DNA of 64,000 nt from Malurus cyaneus samueli. Lineage: Eukaryota > Chordata > Aves > Passeriformes > Maluridae. Position 1 is the first letter of the stretch; every line of letters starts with the position of its first letter. The position numbers and the translations under genes are program-made. The DNA is taken from contig CM019216.1 in NCBI GenBank assembly GCA_009741485.1, positions 42,194,872-42,258,871 on the forward strand, written 5' to 3'. The notes beneath the pieces were generated by a model, which searched no databases, was not told the origin of the DNA, and worked only from the letters and a program-made list of their open reading frames with translations. Below are positions 22,201-34,300 of the stretch, one piece after another.

Positions 22201-25200
22201 CAACTAGAACTTAAATCTGGTTACTGCCATAAAAATGTTTTTACAATTATATCGCCAACTAAAAGAGGGCTGAGGAGAATTTCCATCTTTCACTGGATGC
22301 ACAGGGAAACACAGGGACAAAAGATGAGGTAAAGGCTGAGGTGCTTAATGCCTTCTTTGCTTCAGTATCTAATAGCAACACCAGTTGCTCTGTGGGTACC
22401 CAGACCCCTGAGCTGGAAGACAGGGACGGGGAGCAGAATGAAGGCCCCATAATCCAGGAAGAAACGGTTGATGACCTGCTACACCACTTAGACACACATG
22501 TCTATGGGGCTGCATGGGATCTGTCAAGGGTACTTAGGGAGCTGGTGGAAAAGCTCACCCTTTCAGTCATTTAACAACAGTTCTGGATAACTGGCTAGAG
22601 GCCTTTTTTAAAAGGGCAATTTCACAACATAGGTATTGTTGTAGTATTTGCAGGACACATTTTGAGGCACTGGAGTATTTTTTATCTGTTTAATAAGATA
22701 CACAGCTGTTAGAGAGTGTACAGATATTAACACAATGATTAACAGCTGTATGAGCCTGCATTTCAAGGTGAGTCTCCTCTGGTCTGCATTTGGCCTGTCT
22801 ATAGTCAGCATTTTTCAGGGATCTGGTGACAGAACCCGATGCTGAGCTGTGTGATTTGTACATGCAATTAATCCAGCCTCTCCAGCTGTGGCTCTGACCT
22901 CCCAGAGGGGCAGAGCTACAAGGTCCTCTCTGACCTGCTGCTATTGCAGGGGTGGGAGATGTGTCCTGTTCTTCCCAGCTGCCAAGTGCATGTAAGAGGT
23001 GTATACTTGTGGGAAGCACTGGACAAGTAGTGTGTGTCTACATATCACGGAACTATTGTGGACACACAGAATTGAGGATCTGCCTTGGGATGCAAAAGTG
23101 CATAAAAAGACTTTGGAGCTGGATGTCTTTAGAAAGAGCTGCTGTAATATTGGTTCTGGACATGATACCATAAAAGGTTCTCTAATCTGTTCCTTCTGGA
23201 GAAAAGATCTCTATGACAGTCACTACTGGCTTGGTTTTAAATTGCATCTTAGTCTTTAATAATAAATTGACATGAAGTTGCTCTGTAGTAGGACTCTTGT
23301 GCTAAGTGTGAGAACATTTGGTATTTGCAGATGTTCTTAGACTTACTTTTGGGGGAATTAAGTGGTTGTTTAGAAGCTGTCAGGCAAAGCAAATATGCTG
23401 CATAAAGCTTAATTAGGAAACTACAGTGAGGCATTACAATGGCAACCAAGTTGCAGATACTTTACTCATCAGTCAAGGAGAAAAGGTTGAACATATCTTG
23501 TGTAAAAGCAAACAATGAGGAGTTGTAAGAAAAGGTGTTATAGGTAAAATGACAAGAAAAAAAATTACCTGGCTTGACTTTTAAGATGCAATGGGAAATA
23601 AAAAAAATAAATTATTTGAATCTTGAGTTCAGCTGTCAATTTTAGCGTAAGTGCTAAAAAGTACTCATGGACGTACTCAAAACTCTTCTGTTAAGTGCAG
23701 TTGCTCTTCTCATTAAGCAGCTCCTAAACTCAAGTGTTTGAGCCATATATCTTTGCAGAATATTTAAAACCCTGTGAATTGGAACTCACAAGTTTTACTC
23801 TTTTCCTCAATTGCAGGAATTTTTTTCCAAGAAATCAGATTGTTCTCTGTTTCTCTTTGGCTCTCATAACAAGAAGCGACCTAATAACCTGATAATAGGT
23901 AAAAAGTCTCATATGGGGTTTTATTGGGATGATAGGTGTAGTTTTCAGTGAATATTTAAATAGCTGGATTTTCTTTTTTTTACTCTCACAGGTCGCATGT
24001 TTGACTATCATGTGCTAGACATGATTGAGCTGGGCATTGAGAAGTTTGTATCCCTAAAAGATGTCAAGGTAAGGAATTGCTAATTCAGTATTTCAGTGAC
24101 ACCTACTGGTGGATTCTTTTGGTGCATTTTTTTATTCTGTTTTCTGACGTGAACTAACATGTTCCAAAAGTGTTTAATGCAGTATGTGGGAATTGGTAGT
24201 TTGTGTACTTCAGATGGTTAGTTTTATGCTCTGCTTTTTAGTTTATTTTGGTTGGTCTATTCTGTCCATATTGATCCAAGGTCACAGCAGTTTTTCATTC
24301 AGTGTAGAATGCCTGGCCACCTATTAAGTCAGTAATATGTTCCCTGAAACTGTCTGAATTTTTGTCGTTTTAAAATTCTTATTCCACAGAACAGTAAATG
24401 TCCTGAGGGAACAAAACCTATGTTGATATTTGCTGGTGATGTGTTTGATGTGAATGAAGAATACAGAAGACTGAAGAGCCTTCTTATTGGTCAGTATTTT
24501 GATTATTTGGGCCATAGGATTGCACAGTAAATCTGTACTAATATGATCTGTTGGGAAAAGCTAGTTAGTCAATACATTTTTGCCTGTGTTTCAGCACAGA
24601 AAGAAGAAAAGAATGAGCACTTGTAGGTTTTGTGTCACATTAACGTTAACTAATCATGGTTAGTATTACAGGGAAGAAAAAGGACTGTCCCAAAAGATTC
24701 TGAAGATGAAACTTCATGTTCACTAAAATTCATTACTTTGTGGGAAAACTGCCATTTTCTAAAATGTCTTGGCCTTATAATTGTACTGGGTCATCACTTT
24801 TCTAACCAGATAATGTTTTCAAGTATCTAAAAGAAAGTGGGATATTTTTGCTTCCAGAAAAATCAAATCAGTATAAATCAGATTCTGCTTTTGTAATGAA
24901 AGCATTTTCTATTGGAATTCCACCAATTCTTAACAAGTGTACTGTTGCTTAGAATACTTGGAAGGAACAGATACTGTAAAAATTAGCTGTAGATAATAGC
25001 TGTACCCTAATTTTAAAGCAGACTTAGAGCTTAGGAAACAAACTGGTATGAAGTTTTTTACTATCTTAAAGGTTGGAAGCTCTGGAAGATAAAGCACATT
25101 CTAGATTTTTGCAGCATAAAAGTCATAGGATGCTGTGTCTCTTGACACTTAAAAAATGCATCTTGCTTGGTAGAATTAGAATCTAGTAAGTATGATGGTT

Positions 25201-28200
25201 TTTTCTTTTTAATAGTTTTCCTAAAAGTAGATTGCTTTTGTTTTTTTTTCTTTTTTAAACTCTGGTAAACTACTGAGTCTGGCCCAATAAGAACAGTCTT
25301 GTTCTTTCAGTTCCATTTTTGGGTTTCTAGGTAAAGGGAAACAGACCCTAAAAATGAGAATTCTTTCTTTATTATTCCTTAAAGCAAGATTTTTCATCTG
25401 GAATGAAACTGAAAGGGGACAGGAGAGGAGTAAATTGTCATCCTCTCAATACATCTGACTCTTTCTTGGGGTTGGATGAGAGGGTGGTAACTGACCCTGT
25501 ACATCTTTGAAGATGATTGAATACAAAGATAAGTGAGTTTTACTGCTGCATGTTTGTGTCACTGTAAGTGAGTATTTACACTGCAGGAAGCAGGTGCATT
25601 TATTTTCTGAAGTGTATCGAGTTCAGGCATCTGCACAGTGATGGGCATCCAGATGTGCTTGTGCACCCCATGATCAAACAGCTGAAAGGGGAGACATGCA
25701 GAGTAAGATGTCAAGTAACTGAGTAATCCTATTTCTCTTAATATTCGTCTCTCCTTTTTCCTCTCCTATTTATTTGCCATTGATGACTAGGCAGTCAAAT
25801 ATACTTCACACCCAATCTTTCTTCTTGAACATATACTAAGTACTCTTAATTGTTCTGATGACTTCTGTGAAATACCCAGATGCAAAACAATAGCCAAAGA
25901 AAAAGGTTAGGGAGAGTAAAGACTTCAAGGTATCACTAACCAACTTAAATCGTTTGTGTATTAATCTGAGCTGCTTCAAAACTGCCCTAAACTTGTAAGA
26001 AGTTATTTGTTCCATACCTGCAAAAAATGGTACCTTTAAGCTCCTACTCTTGCTAAGGAAGAAGAACGTCTTTATAACAACAACCGCAAATATTTTGTTG
26101 CTGTACCAGTATTGTTGGGATCCCAGAGGGAGTATTAGATAGCTGACAGCTTCTTGTTGCCAAAGCAGTGTTGTGCCAGTGATACTGAGGAACAACCAAA
26201 CTTTCATTGGCTTTTGTCATTTCGAAAGGGTTTATGCATGTTTGGACAGTCATCTTACAGCAGTTTCTTCGTAAAGTTAAGGGCAAGGGTGAATTATTGC
26301 CTTCATGGTAACCAAATGCTGTAGTCTGGTTAAACTGTGAAGTGGAATAAGCTGTTTCAGAGAACTTAATGACAGATGCATTTGCTTTTGAGACTTGGAA
26401 GACAAAGGCATCCCATTCTTTTTTTTGTTTTCATTGCCCTCCAATGTGGTAGTGTAGGAGTTCATTTACAATGTAAGTCTTGGAATGCAGTTAATGAATT
26501 TTTAATAACTTTTTATGCCTGTATCTATAAGATGTTTTGACTCTTACAGCACTGCCAGCTTGTTGTTAATTCTGCTATTGCACATCTATTTTATCCTAAA
26601 AATGGTAAAGTGCTATTTGGCTTGTTCATACACTTTCTAAAATGTTGGTTTGCAGGAAATCTCTGCAATTTTAGATTGGCTGTCACCTTGCTCTTCATAC
26701 AGCCTTCCTCACACATACTTTGAGCGTTTGAAAAGATTTGAGGGCTTTTTCTGCCTAGGAAAGGGAATGGTGAATGTGTGGGATATAGTTTGAACTGCGG
26801 TCATGCTAACCATAGATACATAGATTACAGTATGTCGTAGTTTGAACTGTGCCCACGACGTTCCCTCCTTTCCCCCCCCACCGAAGAGGGAGAAGGGAGA
26901 GCGAAAACCCAATTAACACGAAATATTTATGGCTTTGAGATAAACATAATTGGAAGAAAGATANNNNNTGAGGTGTCTCCATTTTTCTTCTTACATCTCC
27001 TCACCCTCCTGCTCTGTTTCTTTTCCAGTGCAAGATACTAAAACTACATGCTATCAATTAACCTAAACATGGCGGCCGCAACTATCTTGTTATGAATTCT
27101 TTCTTAAATACTACAAAATACGTCATCACAGAGGTGTAACTATCCTGTGTAATTGGCCCAGGCTTGATGGTCAGCCTGTCCATCAACCTCAGAACCAATG
27201 ATGGGTTGGCTCTGAAACACAGGAGGGGGGCAGGACTCTCTTTGCTGGAGAAGAAGAAGAAGGAGACACCCCTAGAACTTCTCACAGCAGCCATCTTTGT
27301 GGTTTCTTGATTCCCATCCCCCACCACCAAAAATTGGACCAAGCAAAACCATGACACAGTATAATCAGTTTATGGATACAAATTGATACAGAAGGATTTA
27401 TATTCCCTTTTAATCTAGGAGTTTAATCTGGAAATATAAAGGTCTTGAGGAACTCTCTGCAGGGAAGAGTAAATTAGACATTCTGGAAACATGTTTGAGG
27501 ACGAGGGGGAGAGAGAACTAGGAATGGAAAGAAAGGAGAAAGCAAGTCTCTAGTCCAACGAAAGCAAGAGTTGTAAATTAAGAGTATATTAAAAAAACTT
27601 CAACTCTCTGGGTATACTGAAGTGTAAGGTTTCTGCAGCTGTTCAGTGTTGCCAGGAAACAAATTCCTGACCACCTGCGTTTATTGGAAGAGATCATCCT
27701 GTGGGTAAAAAGATGTATGATGCCACAGGAAAATATGAAAAGGAGGTGTTGCCAATAAAACCACTGTGAATGTAAGCTTGTGTACCTGCAGAAAACTAGC
27801 TGAAGGGAAAAAATGCGTCATAAGCAAACTAAATGTTTTATTTGCCACTTTTCCTCTAACTGCAAGCTTGATCGAAAGAAGAGGAGAGTATTTAATTGAC
27901 CAAGGAAGTTTCCTGGGCAGGCTCCAGCTGGTATTTGCCAACAAGACTGTGTTTTGGATGTCACTCCAGTGCTGATGCTTTTGAAAAAGGGTAGCAAAGG
28001 AACAGACAAGTAGCCAAGGGATCCGAAAATGGGACAGGGCAGGAAAGAGTGATGTGTTTTGTATCCGTTAGCAGTCCTCCTGTGTTTCAGCATTGCCCTG
28101 TCATGTTTATTAGCACACCTTGTTCCCCTGGTCAAGGTCACATTTTTTCTCCACCCTCTGCATATGCTGTGCAGATTGCTGTGCTTATTGCAGGGTCTCT

Positions 28201-30822
28201 GATTGCACAGTATATTTTTGTAGCCTGATAAAAGTATCTTGCTAGAGGCAGCTCATTTGGTATTTAACCTGTATTTCAGTTTCTCATTGCAAACTGAGCA
28301 AGCATTTGAAGTATCTTGTTTTCGTAGATGTGTTGCTTATTAATAGAGAAAACATATTAGACATAATGACAAACACTGCTTTACCTAGAGGACAGAGGTA
28401 TCTTGTTGTGAGGGAGGTATGAGAGAAATTATGTATCTAAGCTTTTTCCCAAAGTCAGAGAGAGAAAATATAGCTAAAAGTAGACAAGATGCAGTTTTGA
28501 TCTGTTGTGTACTGATTTTGATGCCTTTTTGTTGTCTTCCAAATCTGGCAATGATTTAGATTTAAGTATCAGGTTTGGAGGATGTTTTTAAACAGATACC
28601 TGAGCAAATGACTTCTCTCTACTGATCTGTTTGTCTGAGCATTGACTGGACTAAACACCAAATAAGATAACTTTCCCCCCCTGATTTTAGAGATGAGTAT
28701 TTAAAAGAATAGATAATGCAATTATTCCGATTAGCTTAATAATACTAACTTACTGCTCTGAAGGTGTATTTGCTCTTTTCCATGTACTTACATATAGAAA
28801 CTATATAAATAGGTAGCATGTATATTGCGACCAAATTATCTCTGGAAATTCACTATATTCCTGTCATGATTCCTACGCACATTTGGATTCACAAGTGTAT
28901 GCTAACGTGTGTAATGTTAAGTTTCTGTCCTGTGTTTTGGCCAGGTTATTTTGTGAGATTCCTATTGAACATTTCGGCTTTTCTAGAGCCATCCCATGAA
29001 TAGCCTTGCTTAGTTAGATGCAGGAAAAATACTTTTATAGGAAAGGAGCTCACATCAGTGATGTGATGTGTGTCCATTTTTAAATAAACCAATTTGTTTT
29101 AGGCATCTGTTGGTTTTATTTTCACCCAAGAAACCTGGAATTTAATTGCTTTAAATACTCTCCCAGATTTCTTCAGAGGTCCCACTGTGCCCAATATTCG
29201 TCTGGCTGGTTTAGAGTATGTTCTGCATTTCACAGCTGTAGATGGGAAAATTTACATGAGAAGCTACAAGTGAGTATGTTTTATCTATTTGTTTGGGTTT
29301 TGGCACACTTGTCCACTTCCTGTAGTTGTGAAATTGAACTGGCCTGAGCTGCATTTAGAACATGCAGTGTGTGGAGGTGCTCCAGTATAAGTTGTACAGC
29401 AGAAGGAAAACATTTGAGCCCTGAGTCTGCTGCCTCCTTCCTTGCTGAGCTCCTCCTAGCTCAGAGCATTGCTCTTCCATATGGCTGGGTTAGTACAGTG
29501 GTATGAATTAACTTAGTGAATTCTGAGAACGGTCTTAGACTTCTTAGTCTGTTCTCAGGCTGATTTCTAGGACTCTCCTCACTGAGGTGTTTGCCTGGAG
29601 AGAACAACAGAGGATGGGCTGTAGAAACTCAAGGAAAACCAGGAAAAGGCAGGACAATGCAATCTTTCTTTTTCCTTTGGTGCTCACCCTCACTGAAACC
29701 CTCACCCTGCCTTAGGAGGCTGTGAACATTCACAGCTTGTGTTCCATGGGATTTTGATTTCTCTTAATACAAAATCATTCCAATCAGCCTCACTCTAAAA
29801 ACCAAAAACCGAAACACTTTCTCAGATAGTTCTCAGGTTACTTTGCTTTAACATATAGTAAATATTTTTCATGTCTAATAATACCTAGGGTGCTATTTTG
29901 AATTTGAGAAGTGATGTGGCTTTCAGGGGCTTTACTGGGGCTGAGTTTTAAAAGAGATACTGATTATATTGATCTCATTAAAAAAAATTACATTAGTCAG
30001 GTCATATTTTTAATTTGTTCAAATTGTGGTGGGACTGATTTAATATATTATAAATTATTATTGATGGATGCCTTTCCTAATAATAGAGTGAGTGGTAGCA
30101 GTTGGTTTAACAGTATTTTTTGAACTGCAGGATTGAACATGTCCTTAAGGAAGATGGATAAATCTCTAGTACAGGGGACAATGTTGATTTTGGTTGGTTT
30201 TCCCCTCCTAGAGTGCTTCTGAAGAAATCTGGCTGTAAAATACCCAGGATTGAACTGGAAGAGATGGGACCTTCATTAGATCTGGTTATGAGGAGAACAC
30301 ATTTGGCTTCAGATGACCTTTATAAGCTGTCTTTGAAACAGCCAAAAGGCCTGAAGGTATGTACCTTGGAAAGGGCATTGCTTTCAGTTCTATCTGTGAA
30401 GAAGAGGAAAAGCTGAAGTATTACTTTTACATTTGACTTTCATCTAGGCCAACTGGGACCACAGCTCTTCTGTGGTGGTCAGCTGGCATCCAGACTCTCC
30501 TCTGGAAGCACATAAAACACACAGCACAAAACTTGGTCTCTAAAGTCCAGCCAATGTATGAGGCCTTGCTTTTGTGCACTTGATTCTCACCAGGGCTCCT
30601 GGGACTGTACTCAGAAATATTAACATTGTTCTTCCCTTGCAGCCTAAGAAGAAAAAGAATATCTCCCACGATGTGTTTGGTACAACTTACGGTCGAATCC
30701 ACATGCAGAAGCAAGATCTTAGTAAACTGCAGACGCGGAAAATGAAAGGGTTAAAAAAGAGGCCAGCAGAGAAGTCAGCTGAAGATGGTGGGGCCACTCC
30801 AAAAAAGTCAAAATCAGCTTGA
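19216..30822 (+). CDS. RPF2: Ribosome production factor 2 homolog (Brix-domain), ten coding exons
   Basis: Coding exons are 19216-19238, 20405-20537, 21315-21352, 21941-21980, 23817-23898, 23992-24068, 24390-24489, 29167-29269, 30212-30356 and 30643-30822. All junctions are GT-AG with agreeing phases, giving 921 nt: 306 residues plus TGA, the length I recall for human RPF2. The protein starts MDALDRVVKPKTKRAKRFLE. The Brix domain spans about residues 28-240 and includes LFLFGSHNKKRPNNLIIGRM and IRLAGLEYVLHFTA. The C-terminus is strongly basic (PKKKKNISHD, KMKGLKKRP), as expected for nucleolar RNA binding. RPF2 with RRS1 brings the 5S RNP (5S rRNA, RPL5, RPL11) into the pre-60S particle in the nucleolus. 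Intron 7, 24490-29166, is the longest and holds an LTR-like insertion. An in-frame upstream ATG at 19138 could add 26 residues, but the family starts at 19216. Confidence 0.96.
19510..19783 (+). mobile_element. CR1 LINE 3' fragment in RPF2 intron 1
   Basis: AGGAGCAATGGCCGTAAACT, CCTCAACATGAGGAAGAACT, CAGGCTGCCCAAGGAGGTCG and a TCTCTTCCAACCC end with AATTCTGTAG match the CR1 3' end in forward orientation. With the antisense piece at 18838-19085 it brackets RPF2 exon 1. Confidence 0.9.
22135..22605 (+). mobile_element. CR1 LINE internal (ORF2) fragment in RPF2 intron 4
   Basis: A degraded reading follows CR1 ORF2: GGTATGCAGGGA and CCCAACTAGAACTTAAAT, then LNAFFASVSN and, near 22530, LRELVEKL and an AACAACAGTTCTGGATAACT segment. 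Several frames and stops show decay. The usual 3' end is absent. Confidence 0.8.
26833..27356 (-). mobile_element. Solo-LTR-like element in RPF2 intron 7, with 5-bp target duplication
   Basis: The element starts TGTCGTAGTTTGA and ends with the imperfect inverse, CAAAACCATGACA. It is flanked directly by CAGTA at 26828-26832 and CAGTA at 27357-27361. TG...CA ends with a 5-bp duplication fit a solo LTR of an avian endogenous retrovirus; no internal retroviral genes are present. The minus orientation is inferred from a GTATTTAAG TATA-like box on that strand and the ...AACTACGACA type of 3' end, and is uncertain. Five Ns lie inside at 26964-26968. Confidence 0.7.
26964..26968. other. Assembly gap of five Ns
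   Basis: Five N characters interrupt the LTR-like element in RPF2 intron 7. It is the only gap in the window. Its true length is unknown, so the element length of 524 includes an arbitrary value. Confidence 0.99.
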
Positions 30823-31007
30823 TGGTTTGAGACAGCTTTGAAATCTTGGACCTTCAAAGTCAGAATATATGTTGTAATATAAATTGTCAGACATGAAAGA
30901 TTGAGCTGCTGTTAGCTTTAGTTTTGTAAAAAAAATCTTTTTAATAATTTGCCATTTTAAAGGGAGCACTGGGGTATTGAGCTTTAACATGGAACTTGGT
31001 TATTTAA

Positions 31008-31013
31008 AATAAA
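31008..31013 (+). terminator. Poly(A) signal of RPF2
   Basis: AATAAA lies 185 bases after the RPF2 stop and is followed by a T/G-rich stretch (repeated TTTG at 31020-31050), the usual downstream element. Confidence 0.8.
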
Positions 31014-31121
31014 AATATTGTTTGTTTTGTTTGCTTGCTTTGTTTTCCAAAGCTGAGTATTTTTTTCTTGGTCTTAACAAATATATGAAGTCAAACAAGT
31101 GACTGAACAGTTTCACCAAGT

Positions 31122-31335
31122 GGATTGGAAGAGACTTTTAAGATGATCTGGTTCCAACCCCCTTGCAAGGAGTAGGGACACCTTCTACTATACAAGACTG
31201 CTCAAGGTCCCATCCAACCTGGTCTTGAACACTTCCAGGGATGGGGGATCCACAACTTCTCTGGGCAGCCTGTTCCAGTGTCTCACCACCCATACACAGA
31301 AGAATTTCTTTCTAATATCCCCCACGCTTTGTGCT
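31122..31335 (-). mobile_element. CR1 LINE 3' fragment downstream of RPF2
   Basis: GGATTGGAAGAGACTTTTAA, GGTTCCAACCCCCTTGCAAG, CTTGAACACTTCCAGGGATG and GGGCAGCCTGTTCCAGTG are in CR1 antisense order. The minus-strand reading contains RHWNRLPREVVDPPSLEVFK, the CR1 ORF2 end. Confidence 0.9.
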
Positions 31336-34300
31336 TTTAGCATAGAGGCATTCAAATTGTGTCTCCAGTGAGGCGACTTAGTGTTGGTAGAGGCTGAAAT
31401 TCCTCTGTGCTGCCTTTTAGGTGCTCTCCTGTTGACCTGCAATCCCTCTGCAGGCTTTGGGCATCTCTTGCTGGCATCAAACTGGTCAGTGAGATGGATG
31501 TGGTTCCCTTCCCCCAGTTAGTTGGATTTCATTGCTGTTATGTTGGGAGCCCTTGATCAGTCAGTTCTTACAAATTCTGTGCAGGACCAGAGCAGTGTAT
31601 GTGCATAATATACACATCTTCTCTGTTCATTTATTGTTTATATATTTCAGATTTTGCACAACTGCAACACTCAATAAACCTTAAACCATTTTCTAAAGTG
31701 TGAACTCAGTACATGTGTGATGGCCAGGCTTTGCTTTTGACTATTGCACCAGGCCCTGCTTTGCACTGGCAGAATCAGGAGTGCTTAAGGTGTTTTTACT
31801 GCGTTCATCACCATGGTAGCAAAGTACCTGATATTTACTTTAGCTATGAATGAAACCTTTACAGGTTGAATTTCAATCTTTGCTGCTTGATTTGTGCCCA
31901 GAATGGAAGCATGTGAAGCAACTATGAAAGGTACATTTTGTCAGATATTTTTTCTTCTTACCCTGCTTTCCTCCCAAGTTTGTGCTCATGAATTAGTGCA
32001 GGCTCAGCTAAAGTCTTGTATAAGGGGATGAGAGTCTAAGAGTTTAGTGAGACTTCAGTATGGTATTCTGTTTTGGAACATAGTGAAAAACTTGGCTTCT
32101 TTAATTCTGCTTTTCTTTTTGGAAGTTGTTACTCTGCCCTTTGAGCATAATTATGATAGAAGTGCACCCACTTTATCGTGAATACAGCAAGCTTGCTCAT
32201 CCTGGTTATGTTTTTAATGTTTTTATCTTTTCTTGCTAGTTTTCTAATCAGCTGAATTGTCACACCAGAAAGAGGTGGTTTGTTATTTTCAATTGTCTTC
32301 TGCATCCTGGATGGAAGCTGTTGGGCAGCTTTGCTTTCCTCATGGGAGGGCTGAGCTGTAACTGTGGCTGTGCAAAAGCCACACATGATGTTCTTGCAGT
32401 GCTCATTTGATAAAATTTGTAGTGTGAAAAAGGAAGGGCTTTAAAATTTGGGGGCAATTTTTTTTTATCATCAGTGTATTTACATGGCTCTCTCCAAACC
32501 CTTTTCTCTGATCTATAACCATGTGCTTGAGAAACTGATGATTCCATAAACTTCTTCAGATCTATATTTCCCACTGTATCTTTCTGAAGTGCAAATCACT
32601 AGGCTTTTGTCTGAAAGCTGTGGAAGAGTCATACCAGCAGGCAATACTGTCTTCTACAAGCTTAGAATTGTAACAGAAATAGTAAAATACTGTAAGTTCA
32701 TAAAAGGCAGCATGTCCATAGTTTAAAAGACTAATTTTCCAAATGTTCCTAATTTGGAAGCTAATTTTGATGTTTGATTTGGATTTTAAAACTTAACTTC
32801 TTAGCAGTAATGTAGACCATCTAAAATCCTGTTACCTCTTAATGTAAAAAGTGAAACAGTTGTTCAGTAGGAGCCCTCATAGAGAAGCTGTTGCATCCTG
32901 GTGTGGGGTTTTTTAATGCTGCTGCTAGTTTGCTCCTTGTATGAAGAGGTGTCTTGGGCAGGTGAGGGCTACTACACCTTCCAACACCTGAGTGTGGTTA
33001 CTTGAAGCTTCAGAGAGGTGAGAAGTCCTTGAGCATGGGAAATCAGTCAGTGGGGAGACTGCAGGTGCATTTATTCACTCTTTGCAGGCTCTTCTGTCTC
33101 TCCTGACTAGAGGTGGAACTTGAAGTGCCTGATGTTCCATGGCTGTGGTTGTTTGGTGAATACCCTTTCATATGTCACCTTTTGTACTGGTGAAATACAG
33201 CTATGTGGTGGACGAAATGTATCAGATATGTGAGGCAAAGAGAAACTCTTCTGGATATAGTGCAAGGGTATTTAGGCTATGCTTTTTCATGCTAATCACT
33301 TTCAGGTTATGTTAGCAAGGATTAAAACTCACTCTGTTTCTAACAATTACTTTGTAACACTTAAAGTAGTGCAGTTTTGGTGCAAATTCTTGAGCGGGAA
33401 GTGGAAATGCTCTCTTGTTTTTCACAGCAGAAATGAACCACTGATCTCTGTATGACAAGATGGGATGAAGACAAGTTAACAAATGAGATCCCTTCATGCT
33501 TTTCGGAGACATTTCAACCTTGCTGTGAAGCACTGATAAAGCCACGAGGCTGGTAGCTGATGTGATTTCAGGTGTACAGCAGGTATAACCACATGTATGC
33601 TCCGTAGGTGATGGCTGCATTCCGAGTATCTGATTTAACTCAAGGTGAATGGTGATAGGAGGGCTAAATATAATCTTTCTAGTGGAATGTTCTTATTTCC
33701 CAGAGTCTTTCAAAGTGCAGGGAAATTTGTCTGTAGCTGTGTGCATGAGGAACAGAACGTGCAGTGCTCAAAGGGCAGCTGATGAAAGGGACTTGCTCTA
33801 CCTCAATTGCTCCTTGCCTCCTGAGTTCACCAGGCTCTGAAAACACCTAAAATGGCCCCAGGGCTTGCCTGGCGTAGGCAAGGCATGACTGGCATGTTCA
33901 TCCCTTTCCTCTGACTTTCATCTTCTTACCTCCCAACACTCAGGATTTAGCTTTATTTATGGGTTGAGCCTAGTAATAACTTTGGTTTGAAGAAAATCCC
34001 TGTGGGCAAAGCGTGGCTCCCAAGGCTGTGTCTGTGCAGGAAAACAGAGGTGAAATTGCAAACCAGCAGTCAAGCCCACGCTCTCTTTAGTCTAGCTGGC
34101 AGGATGGCAAGGGCAAGGAGGGTACAATTTGTGCCTCCCGTGGACTCTTGGTCTTTATGCTGACGTTGCCCAGCTGGTGGTGTCTTTACTGCAAGGCTCC
34201 TGTCATTACAGATAACTGATGATACACGTATAATGTATATATAGCCTAACTGCACTGTAAGTATTCTTGTCTCTTTTTAGGTATGATGGAATTGTAAAAA

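Larger units (their letters stand above)
24490..29166 (+). other. RPF2 intron 7
   Basis: The largest RPF2 intron, from GTCAGT to CTCCCAG. It hosts the LTR-like element at 26833-27356. Elsewhere only short chance open frames were seen. Confidence 0.7.

Noticed and set aside
25836..26207. 123-codon minus-strand open frame in RPF2 intron 7
   Set aside because: No family signature or neighbouring exon, and it lies within a long intron.
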